Shown here piece after piece: positions 1 through 12,798 of a stretch of DNA of 64,000 bases. The stretch is from contig NC_079209.1 of the NCBI RefSeq assembly GCF_026745355.1, forward strand, positions 51,009,585-51,073,584, in the 5' to 3' direction. The notes under the pieces were generated by a model. That model did not search any database, was not told the DNA's origin, and saw only the letters and a program-made list of their open reading frames with translations. Origin of the DNA: Beta vulgaris subsp. vulgaris (Eukaryota; Streptophyta; Magnoliopsida; Caryophyllales; Amaranthaceae). How positions within the stretch are numbered: position 1 is the first letter of the stretch; the number at the start of each line of letters is the position of its first letter. The position numbers were made by a program, and so were the translations under genes.

Positions 1-239
1 TCCATTTTGGACCCGAATCTGCAAGATTTGTAGTATTTGGATCTGGATCCTCTTTTTTCATACTCATTGAATCCTGGGCGGATTTAGATCGAGTCTCTGA
101 ACTGCCATCCTTAGGAAGAGGTTATGGTTTTGTTTGCATGAATGTCGCCTCTTCTCATGGGGATATTACTGGTTTGACTGTAGCTGGCTCGAATCATCTT
201 ATGGGTCTGTCTATGCAAAGGGTCTGGTTCATCTTCTTT

Positions 240-1160
240 CAACGTGAACAATTGAAGGCCCTAGCAGTCTTCTTGGCACTACAAAAATTCCCTACGATCG
301 ATTAAATGGTGAGTTTACTCCCAAGTTTTGGATAATCGACAAGGGGGCCACACATCACGTAATAGGCGATAAGACGTGGTTGTTTAATATTTGTAATATC
401 GTTGCTTGTCCAGTGGGACTCCCAGTTGGGGAACCAATTCTTGTCATTCAAGAAGGCTCGGTTCGCTTATCAATTCATATTAATCTTCACTATAGTCCTT
501 ATGTTCCTAAGTCGAATTGCAATTTACTTTCAATTATTTGGTAATTTACAGTGGATTATCCAATTTAACTCATCCATTTTAACTCATCCATGTGTACTAT
601 ACAGGACCAAACGAGGGAGCTAAATGGAACGGGTATTAGTCGAGATGGACTTTACCAATTTCTAAAAACTGATTCGATTCAATATGTTGTTGTAAGTGGA
701 TCTTCCTCTACACAGTGGGGGTGTCTGATTGCGGAACGCGTCCTATTGCTCGTCGTTCTTTGACTGGATGGTTTGTCTTTCTTGGCTCTTCTCCTGCATC
801 TTGGAAGATGAAGAAACAGCGCAAGATATCTGCTTGATCTGCTGACGCAGAGTATCGCTCCAGGACTGCTATTACTTCTGACCTTGCTTAAAAGATTGAA
901 GGGTTTGCTATTGAGTTTAGGTATTCATCATTTATCCCAAGTCTATTCCAGTCAACCGGCTTTGCGGCATACTGCTAAGAATCCAGTGTTTTATGACGAC
1001 ACCAAGCACATAAATGTCGATTGTCATTTTGTTCGTGATGCTATCAACGATGGTCTGATTGATCCTTCCTATGTTATCACAACAACTCAATTAGCTGATT
1101 TCTTCACTAAAGCTTCTGGAGAGCGACAATTTGTTACTTTACTACTCAATTTGAGCGTCT
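240..1160 (+). pseudogene. Ty1/copia polyprotein fragment, internally deleted
   Basis: Around 320-400 the frame reads FWIIDKGATHHV, the copia aspartic protease region. The usual D-S/T-G active-site triplet is D-K-G here, so the protease would be dead. After about 690 the sequence jumps to the end of the polyprotein: the RNase H tail is seen at 884-1160 with KHINVDCHFVRD and QLADFFTKA, both typical of copia RNase H. Integrase and reverse transcriptase are missing, and stops and frameshifts are frequent. The reading frame ends where the LTR of the neighbouring minus-strand element begins at 1161, so this older copy was probably interrupted by it. Family assignment is firm; subfamily is not known. 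Confidence 0.8.
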
Positions 1161-1779
1161 TGTAGGAATCTATAAGTACTATCAAGCGGAATTTCATGAA
1201 TCAAATTCATAAGCACTTAAATCAGAATCACATGCATATACAATTAGGGATCACATATAAGTTTAGAAATAACCTTTGTAACGTGAATTCCACAAAGCTT
1301 GAGTAATCCGATAAGAAACTCAGATGCGATTCCTCTACTTAGTCCACCAACCCGGATCAACACTCCACCAATGCTAGTTGTAAAGGAAGAAAACTTCTTT
1401 CTTGTTTCTTGGAGTTATACATGACTTTGAAAGAGAGAGAATAGGAGAGAGAAAATAATAGTAGAAAACTCATCCATTTTCTTTCTGCCTAACCCAAATA
1501 TATAAAAGTATTTAGGTCAGAATTCTCTCCTTTTCCTCTCTTGGCCGGCCACCCTAGGGCCCTCTTGGGCTCTAGGTTTCTTTTGTTGATCCAAGTTTAA
1601 TGTGTGACCTTGTAGGATCCGTTACATTGGGCTTCGGGTTTATTTATTTACTAATCCGAAGTTCTATAGCTTTCTCTAGCAAGACGTATAGACGACCCAA
1701 TATAACGAACTTATTATCTCTATAATACGATCCATTATATATTAGTAATTGCATTTAAGTCGAGGACATAAATCCTTCA
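1161..1779 (-). repeat. Copia LTR (3' LTR of the minus-strand element)
   Basis: The segment starts TGTAGGAAT and ends AATCCTTCA, giving the TG...CA ends and short imperfect terminal inverted repeats of an LTR. Immediately beyond, on the minus strand, lies AAGTGGGAGA, a typical polypurine tract for second-strand priming. The partner LTR is not visible, so no divergence date can be estimated. It directly abuts the coding remnant of another copia element. Confidence 0.7.
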
Positions 1780-2559
1780 ATCTCCCACTTGTCCGAGACG
1801 AGTGTGCAATGTTTTTATTCCTCAAGTCTCTTAATGTCTTAATTTGATAGTATGATCATATTTCTATATCATCCATACTAGCTTTCAAATTATTCCTTGA
1901 AATCCGAGTTCAAATTGTCAACAAATGATCATCGAATGATCCATTTGAGCACGGCCATGCATTTTCAATTTTTCACTCTTCAAGGGGCCAAGACACCTAT
2001 CCTATCTCATATAGGAGGACTTTTCCAATCTTGTAGTAACCAATACTCCCACTCAACTTTTAGCACAACCTGAATGCTGCCTTTATAGTCCCCTTTTACG
2101 GCATGACGTTTGACAGTATCAAAGCTATACAATCATTGGGCTAAGTAATGTTCTACTCATGTCTCAGGAATCTACTAATATAATTTCGAAGTTAAAACTT
2201 CTAAGTAGGTCAAGTTCGACTATGTATCAACTATACATCCATATGATTGATTAAACATCTCTATGTTTCCATAGCCCATGAAACGGCGCTATCAATCAAT
2301 CTTATATGCTAATCCCTTTAATAAGTCATTTATGTCCAGTTTAATGACTTAGATTAGGAACTTTAATATTCTATGAATTCTGTTCACTTATGGTGTTTCA
2401 TTCATCAAATCACATATTTGACAAAACCATAGAATTCAAGATATATTTTGGACATTTTATTTAATACCAAACCAAAATTAAATAAGACAAAATTTATTAT
2501 CATAAACATAAATAGCAAAACCATGTCTTTACATTGTAATAAGTTTCTCTAAACCTAGT

Positions 2560-3895
2560 ACAATCTAAAGCCACTCTAACATTTGCTTCAAGCCTATAGC
2601 CCTAGCGTGACACTCATGCTTGGGTTGAGGTATGGTTTAGTTAGCGGATCAGCCACGTTCTCATCCGTATGAACTTTGCTTTGAGCTCTTCCAGCTCTAC
2701 TACTACTCCATTTAGACAAAGAAATACCCTGACTGAGAGCGGTAATCATCTTTGTCGATTTGGAAGTTTCATAATATAACCTTCAACAACCAACTCACTT
2801 TGTCCCCCATATACTAAGAACATGCTTTAGTCCTCCTAAGTACTTAAGGATGCTCTTAGCTGCAGTCCAGTGTGCTTCTCCTGGATTTGCTTGGAACCTG
2901 CTGCACATGCTCAAGGCATATGCAACATCAGGTCGAGTACTTATCATGGCATACATATAGACCCTATAGCCGAAGCATAAGGAATGCTACTCATTCGCTT
3001 TAACTCATCAGGCTCAGTCGGGCACTGACTCTTGCTAAGCGATATGCCATGTGACATGGGAACGAAACCTCTCTTCGAGTTTTCCATGTTGAACCTTGTA
3101 AGAACCTTATCAATATAAGTTTCTTGACTTAGCCCAATCATCCTTCGAGACCTATCTCTATGGATTTTGATTCCCAGTATGTACTCAGCTTCTCCAAGGT
3201 CCTTCATAGAGAAACAACTTTTAACCATTCCTTGACTGACTCAAGCATTGGTATGTCGTTTCCCATGATTAGTATGTCATCTACATACAGAACCAAGAAG
3301 ACTAAGCTGCTCCCACTAAACTTCTTGTAAACACAAGACTCTTCTTCGCTTTTGATGAAACCAAATGTTTGATTGCCTCATCAAACCGAAGATTCCAGCT
3401 CCGAGATGCCTGCTTCAATCCATAAATGGATCTCTGAAGCTTGCAAACCCTTTTAGGATTTTCTGGATCTTCAAAACCTTCAGGTTGTGTCATGTACACA
3501 TCCTCATTCAAGAACCCATTCAAGAATGCGGTTTTGACATCCATCTGCCAAATTTCGTAATCGAAAAATGCAGCAATCGCTAAAAGTATCCGAATTGATT
3601 TAAGCATTGCTACTGGAGAAAAGGTCTCATCATAGTCTATACCATGAACTTGTCTGAATCCTTTTGCAACCAGTCTTGCTTTGTAGACATAGACATTTCC
3701 ATCTTTGTCTGTTTTCAATTTGAACACCCACTTGCATCCAATAGGGTTAACCCCACCAGGCAAGTCAACCAGTGTCCAAACTTTATTCTCAGACATGGAG
3801 TCTAACTCGGATTTCATGGCCTCAAGCCATTTCTCAGAGTCTGGGCTCGTCAAAGCTTGTTTGTAGGTAGTAGGTTCTGAATTTTCCAAAATCAT
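2560..3895 (-). pseudogene. Copia reverse transcriptase and RNase H remnant
   Basis: The frame at 3895-3302 carries CKWVFKLKTDKDG, KARLVAKGFRQ, the catalytic-core motif QMDVKTAFLNG and YGLKQASRSW, all standard copia RT signatures. The next piece (3228-2944) continues with LGEAEYILGIKIHRDR in a shifted frame. RNase H traces continue to about 2560 and end in a VADPLTKP-like tail. The breaks between 3302 and 3228 and after 2944 make it a pseudogene. Confidence 0.88.
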
Positions 3896-4139
3896 AATTT
3901 CAGAATTTCAGTCATTAGGAAATCAACCAACCTTTTGTTTGGAATCCTTGGTCTACTAGACCTACGCGGGGTCTGAGCATCAAGAGAAACGTTTCTTCAA
4001 CAGTTTGAAGATTTTCGCTTGATTCAACTTCGAATGGGACGGTAGGAGGTTCAGCGTTGAATACGTTATCTCCTAACATGACTTTCGTCTTGTTGGGCCG
4101 TCTCTGACATGGTGTGAGCCACGTCCAGTTGTTGCTCAT

Positions 4140-5000
4140 CTCGAATTTCTTCGAGTGTTATTTTACTCCACTTGTCTTTCTAGAAACAAATTCCTTTTCA
4201 AGAAAGACACCATCACGAGCAACAAACACTTTGTTCTCTTGACGGTTATAGAAGTAATAACCCCTTGTCTCTTTTAGGTATCCCACAAAGAGACATTTAT
4301 CTGACTTGGGTGCGAGTTTGTCTGATAGTAACCGCTTTACATAGACCTCGCATCCCCAGATTTTAAGAAAAGACAAGTTTGGAGGTTTTCCATTCCATAA
4401 CTCATATGGAGTCTTTTCTACAGCCTTTGACGGGCTCCTATTTAGTGTGTGTGCAGCAGTTTCGAGAGCGTATCCCCAAAAAGAAATCGGAAGATCAGCA
4501 AGACTCATCATAGATCGAACCATATCTAGTAATGTTCGATTCCCCCTTTCAGATAATCATCAAACTTTTGGCTCAAATACTCACCACTACGATCGGATCG
4601 TAGTGCTTTTATTGTCTTACCAAGTTGATTATGTACTTCACTTTGGAACTCTTTGAATCTATCAAAAGATTCCGACTTATGTTTCATCAAGTAAATATAG
4701 CCATATCTACTCAAATCATCAGTGAAGGTGATGAAGTAATTAAACCCTCCCCTTGCCTTTGTGCTCATAGGACCACATACATCTGTATGTATGAGACCTA
4801 AAAGATCGCTGGCCCTTTCACCTTTTCCAGTAATGGTGATTTTGTCATCTTACCCATTAAGCATGATTCACATACATCAAATGATTCGAAATCAAATGAT
4901 GGAATTATACCGTCCTTTTGTAACTTGTGAATGCGCTTTTGGTTTCTATACCCTTGGCAATGCCAAATATAGGTTAGGTTAGAATCATTTGATTTCTTTT
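4140..5000 (-). pseudogene. Copia integrase remnant
   Basis: The frames 4768-4526 and 4523-4158 together read as the copia integrase core and C-terminus: FNYFITFTDDLSRYGY with KSESFDRFKEF, then MVRSMMSLADLPISFWGYA, TAAHTLNRSPSKAV, TPYELWNGKPP and CEVYVKRL. A frameshift near 4525 splits them. The HHCC zinc region upstream (about 4980-4780) is present only in traces. Confidence 0.85.
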
Positions 5001-5339
5001 CTTGCTATCTATGTTATAGACTGAATGATTATCAAGCACATATAAGCCATTTATCAATTAGCTCTGGCATAAACATATTATTTAAAAATGGAACAACACT
5101 TGTTCTTTATTTCAAACAAAACCTTCAGAATCCAAAACTGAAACTGAATTATGTTCTTAGTTATTGCAGGAACGAAATAACAATTATTTGATTCTAAAAT
5201 AAGCCCAGATGGCAAGTGTAGACTATAGCTCCCGATGAGAAGTGCAGCAACTCGTGCTCCATTTCCAACGCGTAGCTCTACCTCGCCTTTTGCCAACTTC
5301 CTACTTCTTTTTAGTCTCTGCACATCATTAATTATGTGA

Positions 5340-6250
5340 GAACCACAACCGGTATCAAATACCCATAAAGAAGTAGAAGTCAAATTGATTTCTATAACAT
5401 ATATACCTGAAGTGGAAGCCCCAGACTTCTTTATTTCCTCCAAGTATATCGGGCAGTTCCTCTTCCAGTGTCCAATCTTGTGACAGTGGAAGCACTTGCT
5501 TTCCGCAGCACCTTGGCTTGGCGGTTGGCTTAGGTTTTTCAGCGACAGTGGCAACTTGCTTGCCTTTGTCCTTCTTTCCTGCCCATTTCTTTTTGAAACC
5601 CTTTCCCTTTTGAACCAACAGAACCTCTTTCTTTGGTTCAACCTTAGGGATGTTCCTTTCAGCATTGACCAACAATCCATGCAGCTCTTGCAAAGTCTTT
5701 TCAGACTCATTCATATTGTAGGTCATTCTGAACTGATTGAAACTATCAGGCAGTGAGTGGAGAATATGTCAGTAGCCAACTCGAGCCTATAAGGAACCCA
5801 AGTCTTTCCATGTTTTCGAAAAGACCCATCATTTCGAACACATGGGGGCCAACAGCTTGACCCGGCTTCAAGTGACATTCAAGATTTCCTATTAGTCTCA
5901 TACCGCTCAACTCGGGCCTGAGTTTTAAACATGGCCCGCAGCTCTTGCATGATCGTGTAGGCATCCTTGGTTTCGAACCTCTTTTGGAGGTTCGGCTCCA
6001 TGGCTGCTACCATCAAACAAGTGATTGGTATAGACTTATCACTAGCCTGTTTTGCACGACGTTTTTAGCGTCAGTTGATTCATCAGTTATTACAGGAAGC
6101 GGGGTATCTAAGACGTCCTCTCGACCCTCAAACCTCAGAACGAGTCTTAAGGTCCTTTCCCAATTAAGGAAATTTTCACCATTCAGTCTGTCCTTTTCCA
6201 GAAAAGGACGAATGTTGAAACCGGAGTTGTTGTTGTTGTTATTAAGACAT
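5340..6250 (-). pseudogene. Copia gag with zinc knuckle, and protease start
   Basis: On the minus strand a run of Asn codons is followed by FLEKDRLNGENFLNW and VLDTPLP, the usual start of a copia gag. Further on, near 5490-5450, is a CCHC zinc knuckle, CFHCHKIGHWKRNC. Near 5370 comes VFDTGCGSHI, the protease motif with an intact D-T-G. At least three frame changes occur within gag, so no full product can be made. Confidence 0.8.
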
Positions 6251-6310
6251 GATATCTACAGACAGAAAATAAAGCAAAGTTCAATTTATGTTTATAAAGC
6301 AACCTAAAAC

Positions 6311-7595
6311 ATGAAAAAGGTTTCTAGGTTGACCACCTATTCAAAATTAAAGGCCCCTATGAATAAGTGATTTACAAGATCCAATCAACATGAACACTAA
6401 GCAGACGGAGGCCTTATCTCAACGTTACATTATCAAGGTAAGTAAACTCTTTTACTAATTATAACTCTTGTTTAGATGGATAAACATCGCATGCTTAACT
6501 ATCTCTTGCTTCAAAATTCAAAACGCTTTTGATAATTTTGTTAAGGACAACCAAACTAAGTTGTAAAATTCGCAATTTTACCTTATTCCCAAAATTAATG
6601 ATAACACCCTGCGGAGGCATGACCTATTACTATTAATTAGGGTTTATAAGTACTTTATGTTTGGAAAACAAACCTTAATATTTACGGGGCCTAAGTTTAT
6701 TATGTTGTTATGAATTAGTGAACTCTAGCGCATCAAAACCAACATACAATAAACTTATAAGCATTTTAAAGAATAATAAAATGCGAAAATAAAATGATCT
6801 AGTATGGCCCCTAATCCTAAGAACTAAGCATCAATGGCTCCTTCTTGGACTCTTCATGGATCTCCATCCACCTTTTCCATGGGCCTTCTCTTGATGGGCT
6901 CTTCTTTGGATTACATAAGTATCAAAAATAATTTAAATAATAACTAAATTAAATAAATTACAAAAATACTTAACGATACGCAGATCGTATTTAAAATTAC
7001 AAGAATACATCACGATACGCAGATCGTATTTTCTATCTTAATTTGGGCCATACTAGTCATACATAGCAAATATATCATATATAAAAGCCACATAATAATA
7101 TCACATATTATACTTGCCAATCAATTAAAATATCAAATATTCTTAATTAAAGCAAGAGGATAAAATTTTAAGTAATAACTAATCACCTAAAGATTCTATC
7201 CCTTAAAAGTAACTTAATTAATTTTAATTAGATTAAAAATCAGATTATGGATTGAAATATATGACCAAGTCAACACAATTGAAATTTACTTATCTTTCTC
7301 AAAATTCTGTTTTTCAAAATAAAACTTCCAAAAAAGATAAAATAAAAAACGTAGAGATAAAGATAAGTTTTACATAGATTATATATTTTGCTTATGATAC
7401 TTATTTCCTAGTTCTACCTTCAGTAGGTTTCTCATTGTACTATAAATATGATTGATCTGGTAATTATAAACTTGAGCTTTTTACCTTCTGATTTTGCAGT
7501 TTCACAATTGTGCACCTGAACTCACCCGTGCATAAATTAGTTATTCTGCTGTTAAAGTCAGAGTTACCCTTTTAAGCTCTAGGGCTTCATCAATA
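6311..7595. other. AT-rich stretch upstream of copia gag, no gene
   Basis: No coding region is seen. It may include the untranslated leader of the minus-strand copia element. Near 6973 and 7012 a short motif, ACGATACGCAGATCGTAT, occurs twice about 40 bp apart, and contains the small hairpin ATACG-CAGAT-CGTAT. No LTR partner and no primer-binding site were recognised. Confidence 0.4.
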
Positions 7596-7855
7596 CTCCC
7601 GCCGTTTTTTTCTAAATGTAACATATTGACTTTGGGCACTATTCATTTAATACACTTTGGCCACTAATTGTTATTTATACATAAGAAAAAATATAGTCAT
7701 GTGGGATCTTGTTTGATTCGTCACGGTATACACTTTCCAAATATATATTTTTTATAATTTTCACTTTTATACAATTGGAGATATTATCGGTCAAAGTTGT
7801 GCCTCGACAAATGTGAAAAGTCCAATATTACATCTATAAAAAAAAACGGAGGGAG
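7596..7855. mobile_element. Stowaway-type MITE (260 bp)
   Basis: The terminal inverted repeats are CTCCCGCCGTTTTTTT on the left and the complement of CTCCCTCCGTTTTTTT on the right, the hallmark of Stowaway (Tc1/mariner) MITEs. It is flanked by TA at 7594-7595 and 7856-7857, the expected duplication. The interior is AT-rich and noncoding. It shares ATGTGGGATCTTGTT with the degenerate copy at 43392-43637. Confidence 0.92.
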
Positions 7856-7857
7856 TA

Positions 7858-10238
7858 TTAGTTTTTCTACCTGCTCTTTTTTTAGCATATCTCTTCTGCT
7901 TTCTTATCTCTTTTGTTTCTATCTTCCTATCCTCTTTTTTCCTTTCCTATTCCATTATTATGAACGTTTTCGTCCTTTTGAAGAATAATCAATTGGACGT
8001 ATATCAAATGTTTGAGACAAAAACTTTAAGACCACAGAAATGTTTCTTTCCTTGTGTCTCTAATAATTTAAGTACATGGTCAACCTGCAAAACCCTACAG
8101 TATATCCCACTACCTTGTAAATAATGCATGGAATTGATCGATTTTACTTTAATTTGCAGACATGGTCTGAAAATAACAAAAACATCCAAAACCCTAAAAA
8201 ACAAATTAAAGTTTAATCGTTTAGTGTAGACATTCAAGCATGACCAGATTACAAAATCTTCCTCATCATATAATTTTTGTCAGAAATTTCGACAATATGC
8301 ATGCAGATATCAAATTTAAATAAAATAGGTAGCTCGCAGGGAGGTGAACTAAGAACAAAGGGGCAAAGAGAGTCATTTGTCATATCCTTTAGTCACAAAC
8401 AAAAAATATTTGTGGTTCAAATAATGATCAGGAAAATATGTAATTATTTTTGATAATTATTCTCAAAAATTGATAAATACAAGATTTTGTTATTGTGTTA
8501 GGAGACTTCATTTATAATGTGTGATATCTTATCAACCAACAAAGTTGCATGTTACTCTTGTAGCAGCATGCATAGTATAGTATTTTGTTTTTGCTAAGTA
8601 TATACAGTGTTTAATATGTTTGAGCAAATGTATTGAAATGTGAAATTAGATTAGTTGTTGACATCGCATGTGCTTCTCAAAATCAATGTCTTTTAGAATC
8701 TTTTCAACTATTAATGAGATCTTAAAAAGGCCTTAAGCACATGCAATTAGCTCCATTAATTATGTTCAATGTAACATCTAATGTCTAAAATTTTGTCACT
8801 ATCTAAGCAAAATTTTCTATGGAAGAATTAATTAACTTAGAGATGGGCCGTTTTTTTGTAATTAGTGCGTGGTCCTGTTCTTATTGATGCATATCATATC
8901 ATAACTTAGAAGGTTTTGGCATTGAAATGCAAGTATACAACATTGTAAGAGTATTATCATGCAATGTTAATAATGGCAAATTAAATTAGAGATAAGAATT
9001 GTGAGAGATATATATCTTCAAAACTTTATGTTGATTTACGGCGGTTACGCACAATTGATTTAGGTACTTTCTAGTCCCTTAATAAAAAGACACTTTCTAG
9101 TTTATACAGGTAGGTGCATAAAAAACGTGTGCTCCAAATATATAGATCATGAATATCATTGGTATACCAAATATGAGATCAACTTTGGAAATGACTAATG
9201 ATAAGTGACAAATTTGGGGCTAAAGGGTTAATCGTGTGGCTTCAATATTATTCATTAATTCGTAGAGTTTTTATACAAAATTTAAGGTAACATATAAGAT
9301 AGAAAACAATCTTTTCTAAAAGATATAGGACCATGACTATAAATTATTCATTAAATAATATTTTAACATAAATAAACCTAAATATATTATTCTCATAATA
9401 ATATCAATATGAAAAATATATCATACATATATTTTTCGATATTGATAATATATATCTCGTATCTTTAATAATAAGTTAATTGTTTTAAAATGACCCGCTT
9501 GATACTTGATCAATTGACGAGAGAAAGAGGGAAAAAAATTTAAGACTATTTGAGCTTATCTTTCTTGGACATACAGATAAAAAAAAAAAGTTTCAAACAT
9601 GTGTACATATCTATGTATTTTTAGAATGGCATATAAGTAGGTATATAAATTTTGGATGTAGGAGGAATGCAAGACATCCTTGAATTCAGAGAAATTTGAT
9701 GTAGTTTTAAGATCTCTTTCCTCTCTTAGTCTCTTTCTATCGTACTCAAGCCCATAAAAAAGGAAATTGTGAAATAGTATACTTTAACAACCACATGTAT
9801 GTGAGATTGACAAACGGACTAAACAACTCATTTACTACAAAGTATGTTCTTTGCCAATCCAATATATATGTTGTGGTCTTCTTTCCCTTCACTGAATATG
9901 TTTTCTATTTCTTTGAGGAATACATCATACATATCTATATAGTTTGCCCCTGATTTTTTGTTAGATGGATTAGAAGCATACATGCTCTTTCTAGAAGAAA
10001 ACAGTACTCTAGTACACCACTTGTGCTTTTTAAAACTAGCTTTTTTTTTAACTACATTATTATCCTTCTTGGCACATCAATATTATGTAATTGTAAAGTT
10101 TGAGTTGAGAGCTTGAAGCTTGAGAATATCATTAAATCAAGGAGAATATTTACATTACATCACTAAACCTAAACAGGTAGAATAAGGACTGAGATAAGAG
10201 AGAATAATTAAGGAAACACTACTTATCAACATATAATA
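7858..10238. other. AT-rich intergenic stretch, no gene recognised
   Basis: Both strands were read for coding matches and RNA-gene motifs; nothing convincing was seen. Open frames here are short, low-complexity and lack family motifs. It separates two Stowaway MITEs. Confidence 0.5.
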
Positions 10239-10522
10239 CTCCCTCCGTCGTTTCTTTTTAATTTTCACACTTTCTTTTTTAGTCCCTTTCTTTTTAATCT
10301 ACACACTGTTGCTTTTTCTATTTTTGGTAACATATCACATCTACTTTCTCCTCTTTTTCCACATATGTCATTCATTTTTTAATATTTTAACCCACTCTTT
10401 TATTTCCCTCTCTCACTTTTCAGTTTCTCTCTCCACCTTTTCAGTTTCTTTCTCATACTTTTGTACTTCCTCCTTGGTTCTCCCCAAAGTTAAGTGAGTA
10501 AATTAAAACGAAACGGATGGAG
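10239..10522. mobile_element. Stowaway-type MITE (284 bp)
   Basis: The left end reads CTCCCTCCGTCGTTTC and the right end is the complement of CTCCATCCGTTTCGTTT. TA dinucleotides flank both sides (10237-10238 and 10523-10524). The interior is pyrimidine-rich on the plus strand and noncoding; the small open frame inside it is not a gene. Confidence 0.92.
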
Positions 10523-10524
10523 TA

Positions 10525-11590
10525 ATATCTAAACCTTTATATTATCCTAATAGTAACTAAGCACAACTATTTGTCAAACATGTAATTATGGGACAATGTG
10601 AATATGTGAAAAGAAGGTCAAAATAAGAGAAATATGACAAAATTCATTTAAAGTTATGACATACCAAAAATAGGTAAATTTTGTGTTTGAGAAAAAGACA
10701 AGTGTAGAAGTGGAGAAACAAAATATCAAATATTACATTAGTTTGCTAAGGTGACTTACATAATAAACAAAAAAAAAATCCTATAAGTGACTTATAGTTG
10801 AAAAGTAAATTATATGTAAGTAATGAGAAATACATCAAAATCATTTGGTGCACCTAAAATCACAATACAATATAGACACAACTAACATTGCGGAAAAGAA
10901 GACACAGATCATATATGATGTTTTTTTTCATTTGAAGTGATCCAATGTTATATTCTTAGCAAAATTTTCATGCATATATATAGTTACACAATATGGATGA
11001 CAATCCCATCCTCTCACAAGTCAAAAGTGAAACTTACCAGTGCAATTGACATAAGCCTCTATAATATATAATAAAGATAGAAAGACTAAGATTAATTAAT
11101 TGTTTTCGCCCTAACACAACAAGTCTTCAACACTCATGTAACTAATGGATGAAAAAGAATTGATTATAAAACTGATCAACAGATAAAAGAGTAGTTGACT
11201 GAACTGAACTGAAATACTGAATTGAACTGAAATATATAGTGATATGTGAGAGTAAAAGTATTGTTCAAAGTTGAACTGAATTGAACTAGAATAAGTTAGG
11301 GAGAACAGGCCCAAAGTGAATTGTACTTTATAATTTGTAATAAACGTGATAAACCAATTATCAATTCTAAAACGAATTAAAATGCTCAAATCTTGAACAA
11401 ATCATAAAATTCAATAGAAATTTTTTGTGCGAATAATTCATTTACAAATAGTCTCCAAAAAGAAATGAATTCTTAGAGGTCGACTTCTTGGGATTAATGT
11501 ATATAATCTCCACGTAAGCCATATAAATTCTAAATTGCTACTTAATTTTTTTTCAAGAGTAGTTCCTAAACTACCCCCACTAAATACAAT
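10525..11590. other. AT-rich intergenic stretch 3' of the SAUR gene
   Basis: No gene is recognised. The part near 11590-11400 is probably the 3' untranslated and downstream region of the minus-strand SAUR gene. Near 11200-11300 the motif (T)GAACTGAA recurs several times, a simple imperfect repeat. Confidence 0.45.
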
Positions 11591-11594
11591 ATTT

Positions 11595-11987
11595 TCAACA
11601 AGCATAAAAATCAGCAAGCTCATCCAAAGACTCAGGCATAGGATCAGCATTGTCCAACATCCAAAGTAAATGCTCAAACAACACCACTTCACACCCTACA
11701 ACGGTAATGTCATCGTCTCCGGCAGTTTTTCCGGCGACTTGTTGGACGAGGGGGTGGCCTACTACGTCGGAAGAGAGGAGGTACCGCCGCCTCGACTTCC
11801 CTACGTAAACCGGGTGTAGGGTGGCGGACGAGGTGTCCGAGGAGGCTGAGTCTGAGATATCGGATCGTATCGAGCTCGAGGAGGCGGAGATGGAGGAGGA
11901 GAAGGAGGAGGAGATGGTGTTTGTTGCAGTGGATTTACCAAAGGATAGCTTCTTTATCAACTTTGCTAGTTTCCCTCCTTTTGCCAT
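11595..11987 (-). CDS. SAUR-family auxin-responsive protein
   Basis: A single-exon gene of 130 aa. The N-terminus is basic (MAKGGKLAKLIKKLSFGK), followed by a Ser-rich spacer at residues 20-55 and the SAUR core from about 57: VYVGKSRRRYLLSSDVVGHPLVQQV, then a shorter conserved half around CEVVLFEHLLWML. It ends SLDELADFYAC, a C-terminus I associate with the SAUR76-78-like branch. Single exon, small size and this core are typical of SAUR proteins, which are early auxin-response products; many bind PP2C.D phosphatases and promote cell expansion. A TATA box lies about 125 bp upstream. The start is the first Met in the open frame and fits the family N-terminus. Family assignment is firm; the exact orthologue is inference. 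Confidence 0.88.
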   Translation of the reverse strand: MAKGGKLAKLIKKLSFGKSTATNTISSSFSSSISASSSSIRSDISDSASSDTSSATLHPVYVGKSRRRYLLSSDVVGHPLVQQVAGKTAGDDDITVVGCEVVLFEHLLWMLDNADPMPESLDELADFYAC

Positions 11988-12109
11988 TTTAAGTGTTTAG
12001 ACTACTAGGAAAGTTGAGAGTACTTTTTTTTTGTTTTAGTGGGAGAAAAGAGAGAGGGAAATAAAGTATGATGAGTTGATGGTGAGATGAGATGAGTTAT
12101 TGCCTTCTT

Positions 12110-12126
12110 GGAGTATATATATAGGA
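12110..12126 (-). promoter_or_regulatory. TATA box of the SAUR gene
   Basis: On the minus strand the sequence is CCTATATATATACTCC, about 125 bp upstream of the SAUR start codon. Position and sequence fit a plant core promoter and would leave a leader of roughly 90 bp. Confidence 0.55.
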
Positions 12127-12798
12127 GGAGGGTGCATGGGAGTTTAGTTTTGTAGTTATTCAAAATTTATAAATATAAATTGTGTTGGATCATGAGATAA
12201 ATAGAATAATGTTACATTGTCACTAATCTTAAGATTTCAAGGATTATGATTTTGAGAAGATAAATTATTAAAGAGATTAAAAATGAAGAAGCAAACAAAG
12301 AGTGATGATAATTGAAGGAAAAATTGTGGGACCATTGTCTTTCCTTTTTTATATTATACTTTTGATTGAAGATTTTGGGGGCATTTTCTCCAACCATTGA
12401 TATTATTATAATTCGAATGTTAACTAGTTTTTAACCCATACAATGTATACGAATTATGTTGTTATATTACTATATATATTCAGAATATTTTATAGTGAAA
12501 TACATCAAACAGATATGATTATAGTAGTGTTTGTGCTTGTAAAATATAGTATTTGTGTTGGAAGATATATTTGTTGCTGCACAAATATCAACAATATATG
12601 TATATATATGGTGAGAATTGAAATCATGTCGCATGAGTGAAGGAGGATCTTACAATTACTAGACCAACCTTGATGCAAGTATGAAAATTATATATATTAC
12701 CAAGCCAATCAGGAATATGTGTTACCAATGAAAACACTATATACATATGCGTTAAATGTATATCTAACCGTTAGTTTTTTTATTTCTCCTACATTTAT

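Larger units (their letters stand above)
1161..6310 (-). mobile_element. Decayed Ty1/copia retrotransposon, minus strand
   Basis: Read on the minus strand the order is gag (about 6250-5400), zinc knuckle and protease (5500-5340), integrase (5000-4140), reverse transcriptase (3900-2940), RNase H (2940-2560), a noncoding stretch, a purine tract at 1780-1790 and one LTR at 1161-1779. This protease-integrase-RT-RNase H order defines copia. The second (5') LTR was not found upstream of gag through about 7590, so the element is truncated or its 5' end has diverged. Coding frames are broken by several stops and frameshifts, so it cannot act on its own. Confidence 0.85.
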
